The translations under genes and the position numbers were made by a program. A stretch of 13,658 bases of DNA from Deltaproteobacteria bacterium. GTDB taxonomy: Bacteria; Desulfobacterota; GWC2-55-46. Location: assembly GCA_016182705.1 (NCBI GenBank), contig JACPGA010000080.1, forward strand, positions 1 to 13,658, in the 5' to 3' direction. Below the pieces are notes generated by a model, which saw only the letters and a program-made list of their open reading frames with translations, ran no database searches and was not told the origin of the DNA. Position 1 is the stretch's first letter; each line of letters begins with the position of its first letter. This document shows, in pieces, positions 8,171 to 13,658 of the stretch.

Positions 8171-8357
8171 TTATCCAGACATTTTTTTCCCGCAACTCTC
8201 TTCATGTAACAGCTTGATTTGATTTACATTTTAATTTGAAATAAATTTCTTCATCTTTTCGAATCAAAACCCTTGAAATCCTAAATTCACTCTGGTAAAG
8301 TGGCTCCCTACAAAAAGGCCCGCAGTTATCAACATCTGTGTATAACCCTGTGAATAA
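8171..8357. other. Upstream half of a probable bipartite oriC: AT-rich block plus DnaA boxes
   Basis: The 405-bp gap between gdhA and dnaA (8031-8435) holds no convincing gene. From about 8213 to 8288 it is strongly AT-rich. Three DnaA boxes are then packed together: TTATCAACA at 8326-8334 on plus, TTATACACA at 8345-8337 on minus and TTATTCACA at 8357-8349 on minus. The consensus is TTATNCACA, and TTATCAACA recurs in the gap after dnaA, so it appears to be the local variant. A degenerate match (TTATCCAGA) lies at 8171-8179. The boxes fall between the likely dnaA promoter and the dnaA start, which fits both origin function and DnaA autoregulation. Confidence 0.7.
8273..8301 (+). promoter_or_regulatory. 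Probable dnaA promoter (extended -10)
   Basis: TTGAAA (8273-8278) is followed after 17 bases by TAAAGT (8296-8301), and TGG stands directly before the -10 as in extended -10 promoters. Transcription would begin near 8308. The leader would then be about 130 bases long and contain the three clustered DnaA boxes. Confidence 0.5.
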
Positions 8358-8435
8358 CTTCCAGAGGCAATATTCTGCCCTGGAATTTTTATTCAATACC
8401 TTTCCCTTTTTGCGCTGTCGGCGCCCTGGTGTTTA

Positions 8436-9791
8436 ATGGACTCCTCATCTCTCTGGAAAAATTGCCTTGACGGCGTGGCTGCACATGTGAGCCCTCAGCA
8501 CCTTGCGACCTGGTTCGGGCCGATCAAGGTAGTTGGCGGAAGCGCGGACGCCCTTGAGCTTGAGGTTCCAAACCGTTTTTTCCTCGAATGGATCAGGGAG
8601 CATTACCTGCCCCTCATTGAAGAGGTATTAAGGGTCGTCTCAAGAAAAGAGCTAAACCTTGTCTGGAGGGTGAACGACGAAGCCCCACAGACGGCCCCCG
8701 CTCCGAGGAAAAAGGAAAAAGAGAAGGAAAAAGAGAGCGCCGCTGGAAAAGCTCCAAAAGCAGCCAGCTTGAACCTGAGCCCCAAGTACACCTTTGAGAA
8801 CTTTGTCGTGGGCAAGGCCAACGAGTTCGCGCACGCGGCCTGTTCGGCGGCCGCCAACAACCCCGGCAGCAAATATAACCCGCTTTTCATATACGGCTGT
8901 GTCGGCCTCGGTAAAACGCACCTGCTGCAGGCCATAGGCCACAGGGTCCTCCAGAACAACCCTGCTGCCAAGGTCTGCTATTACACCTCTGAGAGGTTCG
9001 TCAACGACTTCATAAACTTCGTGAGCCGCCAGAAGATGAGCGAGTTCAGGAGCAAGTTCAGGAACGTCGACGTCCTCCTCATAGACGACATACAGTTCTG
9101 GGCAGGCAAGGAAGGCACCCAGGAAGAGTTCTTCCATACCTTCAACACCCTGTACGAAAACCACAAGCAGATAGTCGTCACCTCGGATAAGTTCCCCAAG
9201 GACCTGAACGGGCTTGAAGAGAGGCTCCGCTCCCGTTTTGAATGGGGCCTCGTGGCTGACATACAGCCCCCGGACACTGAGACCAAGATCGCCATTCTCC
9301 GCAAAAAAGCCAAGGTCGAGGGAATAAAGCTCCCTGACGACGTCGCAGGCCTTCTGGCTGAAGTGAGCGGGTCGAACGTAAGGGAGCTCGAGGGCTTTCT
9401 TAACAGGGTCATTGCGGTCTCCAGCCTCACAAGCAGGGATATAGACCTTGGAATGGCCAAAGACGCGTTGAAGAACCTTATAAAGGAAAAAGAGGACAAA
9501 GTCCTTACCATCGACGAGATACAGAAGGCGGTTTCGTCATATTATGATATAAAGTTCTCGGACCTCAAAAGCAAAAAACGTCACAGGAATATCGCCCTGC
9601 CGCGCCAGGTGGCAATGTACATGGCAAGGGAGTTCGGGGGCTTCTCTTATCCGGAGATAGGCTCCTCGTTCGGGGGCAAGGACCACTCCACCGCCATTCA
9701 CGCCTGCCGTAAAATAGAGCGTGAATTGAACGATGACCCGGAAATCAGACAGGCCATGCGCTCGCTCAGGCAGAACCTGGGATTGAACTGA
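8436..9791 (+). CDS. dnaA: Chromosomal replication initiator protein DnaA
   Basis: DnaA binds DnaA boxes at oriC, forms an ATP-dependent filament, opens the duplex and recruits the helicase. The 451-residue product has the four usual domains. Domain I (residues 1 to about 80) includes WFGPI. Domain II is a short charged linker rich in Lys and Glu (about 85-112). The AAA+ domain III has Walker A GCVGLGKT at 154-161, Walker B LLIDD at 214-218 and the RLRSRF arginine-finger region at 263-268. Domain IV carries the DnaA signature GKDHSTAIHACRKIE at 414-428. Cys155 in the P-loop, where Gly, Pro or Asp is more common, is a minor oddity. The ATG at 8436 lacks a strong Shine-Dalgarno, but domain I begins right after it. 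DnaA boxes on both sides and dnaN downstream confirm the identity. Confidence 0.98.
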   Translation: MDSSSLWKNCLDGVAAHVSPQHLATWFGPIKVVGGSADALELEVPNRFFLEWIREHYLPLIEEVLRVVSRKELNLVWRVNDEAPQTAPAPRKKEKEKEKESAAGKAPKAASLNLSPKYTFENFVVGKANEFAHAACSAAANNPGSKYNPLFIYGCVGLGKTHLLQAIGHRVLQNNPAAKVCYYTSERFVNDFINFVSRQKMSEFRSKFRNVDVLLIDDIQFWAGKEGTQEEFFHTFNTLYENHKQIVVTSDKFPKDLNGLEERLRSRFEWGLVADIQPPDTETKIAILRKKAKVEGIKLPDDVAGLLAEVSGSNVRELEGFLNRVIAVSSLTSRDIDLGMAKDALKNLIKEKEDKVLTIDEIQKAVSSYYDIKFSDLKSKKRHRNIALPRQVAMYMAREFGGFSYPEIGSSFGGKDHSTAIHACRKIERELNDDPEIRQAMRSLRQNLGLN

Positions 9792-9808
9792 AAAGCCGGG
9801 CACTTGAA

Positions 9809-9826
9809 CCGGTTACCAACAACCGG
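9809..9826. repeat. Hairpin just downstream of dnaA
   Basis: CCGGTT (9809-9814) and AACCGG (9821-9826) are perfect arms around a six-base loop, 17 bp after the dnaA stop. No T-run follows directly, so it is at best a weak terminator or an mRNA-stabilising stem. Confidence 0.4.
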
Positions 9827-9916
9827 GAGCAGGTTTTGTGAATAAGGTGTTAAAGAGCCTCCTGGAAAGTGGATATCACGGGCCGGGTTGTGGATAGAAA
9901 TAAGCCCGCGGGTAAA

Positions 9917-9932
9917 GTGTTGAAAACAACAC
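9917..9932. repeat. Palindrome inside oriC
   Basis: GTGTTG (9917-9922) and CAACAC (9927-9932) are perfect arms around AAAA. It lies five bases before the DnaA box at 9937 and could bind an origin regulator or simply form a hairpin. The GTTG/CAAC arms resemble half of the local DnaA-box variant. Confidence 0.4.
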
Positions 9933-10010
9933 GCGCTTATCAACACGCAGCAGGGCACTGAAAGCGAACCGATACGGGCGCTTGAAGGCTTATCAACATA
10001 TCAACAGTGC

Positions 10011-10042
10011 CTACTACTGGCTACTACTTCTTTTAAATAAAG
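10011..10042 (+). other. DnaA-trio-like element and AT-rich unwinding region
   Basis: Directly after two adjoining DnaA boxes and a GTGC spacer come CTACTACTGG and CTACTACTTC, a 10-bp near-tandem repeat, followed by TTTTAAATAAA. On the complementary strand read 3' to 5' this gives repeated GAT triplets, the motif described for DnaA-trios. In Bacillus subtilis the same order (boxes, GC-containing spacer, CTA repeats, AT-rich DNA) forms the basal unwinding system. The orientation of the boxes relative to the triplets agrees with that model. Function is inferred from layout and motif. Confidence 0.65.
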
Positions 10043-10059
10043 CAGAGGAGAAGAGGGAG

Positions 10060-11175
10060 ATGAAGTTCACAATCGCAAAGGCAGATTTCATAAAGGTCCT
10101 TCAGAGGATCCAGGGCATAGTAGAAAAAAGAAATACGATGCCCATTCTCGCCAATGTCCTCCTTGACGCCTCTGACGGAAAAATAACCATTATGGCAACC
10201 GACCTTGAGGTTTTCATAAAGGACTCTTCTCCCGCAAAGGTAACTGAAGAAAGTTCTGTAACCGTAAACGCGAGAAAACTCTTCGAGATAGCCAAAGAGC
10301 TTCCCGGAGACACCATAGACGTATCTTCAGGCAAGGATGACAAGGTAACCCTGAAGGCCGGAAAGGCAAGGTTCAATATCATGGGCCTGCCTTCGAAAGA
10401 TTTTCCGGTATTCCCGGCCATAGATGAAAGCTCCATGAAGGAACTCGATTCGGAAATCTTCAGGGACATGATAGAAAAAACATCTTTCGCCGTATCGACC
10501 GACGAGACCAGGTACAACATAAACGGCTTTCTCCTTGAAAGCGGCGGCGGACACGTCAGGATGGTCGCTACAGACGGACACAGGCTCGCCCTTATATCAA
10601 GGGAGGGCATCTCGATAGACGCCGGTAGCAAGGAAGGGAGCAAGGAAGGCGTGCTTCTTCCCAGGAAAGGCGTCATGGAGATGAAAAAAATACTGGACGA
10701 AAAGGAAGGTACTTTCCTTTTAGGCATAAACCAGAAGAACGCCGTAATAAAAAGGGACAATACGGTCATAATAATAAGGCTTCTTGAAGGGGAGTTCCCT
10801 GATTATTCAAGGGTCATCCCGAAAGAAAACGACAAGGACGCCATAGCCGTAAGGGGAGATCTTCTTTCTTCCCTTAAAAGGGTCTCTCTTCTTTCAACCG
10901 ACAAGATCAAAGGCGTGAAGTTCAACTTCCTGAACTCCAAGCTCGTCCTTACATCTTCAAGCCCGGATCTAGGAGAGGCCACAGAAGAGGTTGACGTGGA
11001 GTACCCGTTCGGTGAGATCGACATAGCATTCAACGCCAGGTACTTCATTGACATGCTCGAAGCGTTGAGCGACGAGAAGGTCAGGATCTCTCTTAAAGAC
11101 CCGTTGAGCCCCGGAGTTCTGAGGGCTGTTAATGGCGAAGACTATACTTACATAATAATGCCCATGAGGCTCTGA
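10060..11175 (+). CDS. dnaN: DNA polymerase III sliding clamp (beta subunit) DnaN
   Basis: DnaN forms the ring-shaped dimer that holds DNA polymerase III on DNA and also recruits repair and regulatory proteins. From the ATG at 10060 the product has 371 residues, the normal size. It starts MKFTIAKADFIKVLQ and continues with NTMPILANVLLDA, standard for domain I. The C-terminus ends YIIMPMRL, the conserved clamp ending near the protein-binding pocket. AGGAG and GAGGGAG lie just upstream of the ATG. An in-frame TTG at 9982 would add 26 residues, but these overlap the DnaA boxes and triplet repeats and do not resemble DnaN, so it was rejected. A GSKE tetrapeptide is duplicated at residues 189-196, probably in a surface loop. 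recF does not follow, unlike in many bacteria. Confidence 0.97.
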   Translation: MKFTIAKADFIKVLQRIQGIVEKRNTMPILANVLLDASDGKITIMATDLEVFIKDSSPAKVTEESSVTVNARKLFEIAKELPGDTIDVSSGKDDKVTLKAGKARFNIMGLPSKDFPVFPAIDESSMKELDSEIFRDMIEKTSFAVSTDETRYNINGFLLESGGGHVRMVATDGHRLALISREGISIDAGSKEGSKEGVLLPRKGVMEMKKILDEKEGTFLLGINQKNAVIKRDNTVIIIRLLEGEFPDYSRVIPKENDKDAIAVRGDLLSSLKRVSLLSTDKIKGVKFNFLNSKLVLTSSSPDLGEATEEVDVEYPFGEIDIAFNARYFIDMLEALSDEKVRISLKDPLSPGVLRAVNGEDYTYIIMPMRL

Positions 11176-11199
11176 GCCAGGCCAAAGACATAAAAAATA

Positions 11200-11229
11200 T
11201 TGACATTTATCGGGCCCCTGTGTCTAAAT
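11200..11229 (+). promoter_or_regulatory. Probable promoter of the rpmH-rnpA-yidDC operon
   Basis: TTGACA (11200-11205) is a perfect -35. CTAAAT at 11224-11229 is preceded by TGT (extended -10) with an 18-base spacer; TCTAAA at 11223 gives 17. Transcription would start near 11236, leaving a leader of about 230 bases before rpmH. Confidence 0.6.
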
Positions 11230-11252
11230 AGTGGTTTGACCAGGGGTTCTAT
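11215..11252 (+). terminator. Possible dnaN terminator overlapping the rpmH promoter
   Basis: CCCCTG (11215-11220) pairs with CAGGGG (11241-11246) around a 20-base loop, followed by T-rich sequence (TTCTATTTATTT). The long loop and broken T-run make it a modest candidate. It physically overlaps the -10 region of the likely rpmH promoter. Confidence 0.35.
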
Positions 11253-11390
11253 TTATTTCTAAAGGACTCGCGCAACGCAATCATAATCAAGGTTGTCTTT
11301 AAAAATTAGATATTTTTTCTGAAGTCAAGGAAGGGTGGAAATAAAAAGCGCTGCATATATGAAGTAATATGTGAGCATTTTTATTTACGC

Positions 11391-11408
11391 CCTGACACAG
11401 AGGTCAGG
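11391..11408 (+). repeat. Hairpin in the rpmH leader
   Basis: CCTGAC (11391-11396) and GTCAGG (11403-11408) are perfect arms around a six-base loop, about 60 bases before the rpmH start. An A-rich, not T-rich, stretch follows, so it is not a terminator on the plus strand. It may shape or regulate the leader RNA. The rest of the 292-bp gap 11176-11467 is AT-rich and holds no convincing gene. Confidence 0.4.
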
Positions 11409-11467
11409 AAAAAGAGCAATTTTTAAAAATAGCCTTAAAGAAAAAAACAGGAGTTATAGGAAAAGCC

Positions 11468-11623
11468 ATGCCGAAAAGAACATTCCAGCCCAGCAAGAAA
11501 AGAAGATTGAGGACCCACGGTTTCCTCGTAAGAATGGCCACCAAGTCCGGAAGGGCCGTTATCAACAGGAGAAGGGCAAAGGGCAGAAAGCGCCTTTCCG
11601 TGACCATCAGCACGAACAAGTAA
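11468..11623 (+). CDS. rpmH: 50S ribosomal protein L34
   Basis: L34 is a tiny, very basic protein of the large ribosomal subunit. The frame from ATG at 11468 to TAA at 11621-11623 encodes 51 residues. It contains the family hallmarks KRTFQPS at the start, [15 protein letters not shown] in the middle and [11 protein letters not shown] near the end. It is a few residues longer than the usual 44-46 because of an inserted Pro after Met1 and a short C-terminal tail (VTISTNK). AGG in TAGGAAAAG upstream may serve as the ribosome binding site. rnpA follows after 22 bp, the standard arrangement. Confidence 0.97.
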   Translation: MPKRTFQPSKKRRLRTHGFLVRMATKSGRAVINRRRAKGRKRLSVTISTNK

Positions 11624-11645
11624 GAGGGCCAGGCACCTGCCCTTC

Positions 11646-12011
11646 ATGAAAACGCCCGGGACAAAAGATTTTTCCTTTTCAAAGGAAGACAGGCTTTTAA
11701 CGCCTGAAGAGTTTGCCAGGGTAAGAAGGGCAGGCAAGAGGCTCAACTCCAGGGGTTTTACCCTTTATGTGCTCCCGAACGGGCTCGGTAGGACAAGACT
11801 CGGCCTCGCGGTCAGCTCAAAGACTGGCAATGCCGTGAAAAGAAACAGGGTCAAAAGGCTTCTCCGGGAATTTTTCAGGCTTAACAAGGCCCAATTCCCC
11901 GAGTCCGCCGATGTGCTCATCACGGTAAAGTCACTTACGCATATAAAGGGGCTAAATGACGTCTCCAACGAGCTTGGAAGCGTTCTCGGGTCCGCGAGGG
12001 CAGGCAAGTGA
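11646..12011 (+). CDS. rnpA: Ribonuclease P protein component
   Basis: RnpA binds the catalytic RNase P RNA and helps it recognise the 5' leader of precursor tRNAs. The 121-residue product has the expected size. It begins with a family-like [18 protein letters not shown] segment and carries the RNR signature as [13 protein letters not shown] (about residues 60-72). It is basic overall. No strong Shine-Dalgarno precedes the ATG at 11646, so translation may depend on coupling to rpmH. Its TGA stop overlaps the GTG start of the next gene (GTGA at 12008-12011), a sign of translational coupling. Confidence 0.96.
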   Translation: MKTPGTKDFSFSKEDRLLTPEEFARVRRAGKRLNSRGFTLYVLPNGLGRTRLGLAVSSKTGNAVKRNRVKRLLREFFRLNKAQFPESADVLITVKSLTHIKGLNDVSNELGSVLGSARAGK

Positions 12012-13658
12012 TTAAGAAATCTTTCATCCTGCTGATTTCTTTCTATAAGACCTTTATCTCACCGGTCCTGCCGCCGTCCTGCAGATTTTATCCGAGCTGT
12101 TCAGATTACGCCCGCGCCTCTATCGAGTCACACGGTGCCTTTCGCGGGAGTTATCTCGCGCTCAGGAGGCTTTTGAAGTGCCATCCATACCACGAGGGCG
12201 GCATCGACCCGGTGCCCGAGTCTTTTCACTGGCACTGGTATTACCCCCAGCAGCCGGCCCCGGTCGAAAAGGTCGCTGAAACAGCGCCGGCAGCGCAGCA
12301 GGGCCTTCCTGGAGCAGCCCCGGCAGCCCAGCCACAGCCTGAAAAACCCGTAGCAGAAGAGCTCACGACAGTTGAGACGCCGCTGTACAAGGCCGTCTTT
12401 TCAAATGCCGGAGGCGCTATAAAGAGCCTTGAGCTTAAAAACTATCATCAGGACATGAATAACCCGAAAGTCGTGAACGCCGCCCAGAAGGTCGCCGTTC
12501 AGAACTCGTTCAGGAGCCAGTTTGACCTCAACGGCGTAATCGAAACACCGCTCTTTACTCCTTCGAGCGCTTCCCTGAAACTTGACGAAGCCGCCAAGGG
12601 CGAACTTACATACACCGGCACGCTTTCAAACGGGCTCACGATTGAAAAGAAGTTCACCTTCTCGGCTGATACCTACTTCATAAATACCGAGATCAAGGCG
12701 CAGAACTCAACCCAGACCGCGGCCTCGGTCAGGTCTGACATGATCATCAACGCCCCTGTTTCAGGCAAAGACGATACCGGCTATCACCAGGGCCCTATTG
12801 TAAAGTACAATGACAAGCTTGTAAGGCAGGATGAGGACGAAAGGACTCTTTCAGGAAACAGCAAGCTCAAGTGGCTCGGCCTCGAGGACAAGTACTTCCT
12901 TGCCGCCATCATCCCCATAACCGACGCGCAGTTCTCCTGGATAACCGAAGTCCCTGGCGTGGGCTCTTCCAGGGCTACGCTTCAGTTCCCGGTGAACCTT
13001 GCCCCGGGAGGGTCGGTTAAGGTAGCCCTGAACACGTTCCTGGGCCCCAAGGAATACGATACCCTGCTTGGGCAGAAAGCCAGCCTTGAAGAAGCTATAG
13101 AGTTCGGCTGGTTTGACTGGATGGCCAAGCCCTTCCTCGTGGTGCTGAACTTCTTTGACAAGTATCTCGGCAATTATGGAATAGCCATAATCGTCCTCAC
13201 CGTCATAATAAAGATTCTGTTCTACCCGCTTACGAAAAAAAGCCTCCAGTCAATGAGGGACATGCAGAAGATGCAGCCCCAGATGGCGGCCGTAAAGGAA
13301 AAGTACAAGAACGACAAGGAAAAGATGAACAAGGAGCTCATGGAGCTCTACAAGCGCCACAAGATAAACCCGGTTGGAGGGTGCCTGCCGATGGTCCTTC
13401 AGATACCGGTGTTTATCGCCCTGTATGAAGTACTTTATGTGGCCATAGAGCTGCGCCACGCGCCCTTCTTCCTCTGGATAACCGACCTGTCGGCCAAGGA
13501 CCCGTATTACATAACGCCTATTCTCATGGGCGCGACGATGTTCCTCCAGCAGAAGATGACGCCGACTTCGGTAGACCCTGCCCAGCAGAAGATAATGATG
13601 CTCATGCCGGTCGTGTTCACCTTCATGTTCCTGAGCTTTCCGGCCGGGCTCGTCCTTT
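12008..13658 (+). CDS. yidC: YidD-YidC fusion: membrane insertase preceded by YidD (runs off the right edge)
   Basis: One open frame joins two proteins that are normally separate. Residues 1-71 are a complete YidD (efficiency factor for membrane insertion): [35 protein letters not shown], and cysteines 25, 31 and 58. A Pro/Ala/Gln-rich linker (about 72-120, beginning [14 protein letters not shown]) leads into the YidC periplasmic P1 domain (from [15 protein letters not shown] near 122). The insertase core follows, with FGWFDW, YPLTK after the second membrane helix, [23 protein letters not shown] and a final helix ending FPAGLVL. The frame is open at the window end. The usual YidC first membrane helix is absent. 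The core has Lys where E. coli YidC has Arg366, a common variant. GTG at 12008 overlaps the rnpA stop and has GAGGG seven bases upstream. The first in-frame ATG (12455) lies inside P1. The join may be natural or an in-frame deletion. Confidence 0.9.
   Translation, partial: MIKKSFILLISFYKTFISPVLPPSCRFYPSCSDYARASIESHGAFRGSYLALRRLLKCHPYHEGGIDPVPESFHWHWYYPQQPAPVEKVAETAPAAQQGLPGAAPAAQPQPEKPVAEELTTVETPLYKAVFSNAGGAIKSLELKNYHQDMNNPKVVNAAQKVAVQNSFRSQFDLNGVIETPLFTPSSASLKLDEAAKGELTYTGTLSNGLTIEKKFTFSADTYFINTEIKAQNSTQTAASVRSDMIINAPVSGKDDTGYHQGPIVKYNDKLVRQDEDERTLSGNSKLKWLGLEDKYFLAAIIPITDAQFSWITEVPGVGSSRATLQFPVNLAPGGSVKVALNTFLGPKEYDTLLGQKASLEEAIEFGWFDWMAKPFLVVLNFFDKYLGNYGIAIIVLTVIIKILFYPLTKKSLQSMRDMQKMQPQMAAVKEKYKNDKEKMNKELMELYKRHKINPVGGCLPMVLQIPVFIALYEVLYVAIELRHAPFFLWITDLSAKDPYYITPILMGATMFLQQKMTPTSVDPAQQKIMMLMPVVFTFMFLSFPAGLVL

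Larger units (their letters stand above)
9792..10059. other. Downstream half of probable oriC: DnaA boxes in the dnaA-dnaN gap
   Basis: This 268-bp gap contains five DnaA boxes or near-boxes: TTATTCACA at 9845-9837 (minus), CTATCCACA at 9897-9889 (minus), TTATCAACA at 9937-9945 (plus), TTATCAACA at 9990-9998 (plus) and ATATCAACA at 9998-10006 (plus). The last two share one base. The first four start 52, 48 and 53 bp apart, and the strand switches in the middle. Two hairpin-capable repeats lie between or before them. The gap ends with repeated CTA triplets and an AT-rich stretch just before the dnaN ribosome binding site. A reading frame upstream of dnaN crosses part of the gap but looks non-coding. 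Confidence 0.8.

Noticed and set aside
7835..8209. Open frame overlapping the 3' end of gdhA and the following gap
   Set aside because: Its first half is an out-of-frame reading of gdhA, and the remainder shows no recognisable protein features.
9982..10059. Upstream extension of dnaN from a TTG at 9982
   Set aside because: It overlaps the DnaA boxes and triplet repeats of the origin, its residues do not resemble DnaN, and the ATG at 10060 has a good ribosome binding site and the normal DnaN start.
11559..11567. TTATCAACA inside rpmH, identical to the origin DnaA-box variant
   Set aside because: It encodes V-I-N in the conserved part of L34, so coding constraint and chance explain it; there is no neighbouring box cluster.
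12455..13658. Separate yidC starting at the first in-frame ATG
   Set aside because: The ATG lies well inside the P1 domain and would remove the start of that domain; there is no ribosome binding site suited to it.

Overview
This window is ordinary chromosomal core DNA from a Gram-negative-type bacterium. It spans the region around the replication origin. Several things point to a deltaproteobacterial (Desulfobacterota-like) or neighbouring lineage: two-domain GlnE, a DUF4388 protein carrying an ExeA-type ATPase, and a YidC with a large periplasmic P1 domain. The taxon cannot be fixed from sequence alone.

Left part (1-8030). The 5' end of clpB lies on the minus strand and diverges from glnE across a short promoter region. 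glnE encodes the two-headed glutamine synthetase adenylyltransferase. It is followed by an ~90 bp cluster of three hairpins with near-matching ends (MITE/REP-like). Next comes a multidomain gene with DUF4388, TPR, ExeA-like AAA ATPase, one membrane helix and a Pro-rich tail. A Glu/Leu/Phe/Val-type dehydrogenase, probably glutamate dehydrogenase, follows. glnE and the dehydrogenase both concern ammonium assimilation; the gene between them has no known link to it.

Origin part (8031-11175). dnaA is flanked by two clusters of DnaA boxes, which suggests a bipartite oriC. The upstream cluster lies in the probable dnaA leader next to an AT-rich block and an extended -10 promoter. The downstream cluster, between dnaA and dnaN, ends in two adjoining DnaA boxes, a short GC-containing spacer, repeated CTA triplets resembling DnaA-trios, and an AT-rich stretch just before dnaN. 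This looks like a basal unwinding module.

Right part (11176-13658). An AT-rich leader with a good sigma70-type promoter precedes rpmH (51 codons), rnpA and an open frame running off the window. In that frame a complete YidD is joined in phase to YidC, with no stop, no new start and no YidC first membrane helix. This natural fusion or in-frame deletion is the most unusual feature of the window. Having the rpmH operon on the same strand just after dnaN, with no recF or gyrB, is also a departure from the common origin layout.

No tRNA, rRNA, CRISPR array, insertion sequence with transposase or prophage gene was seen.
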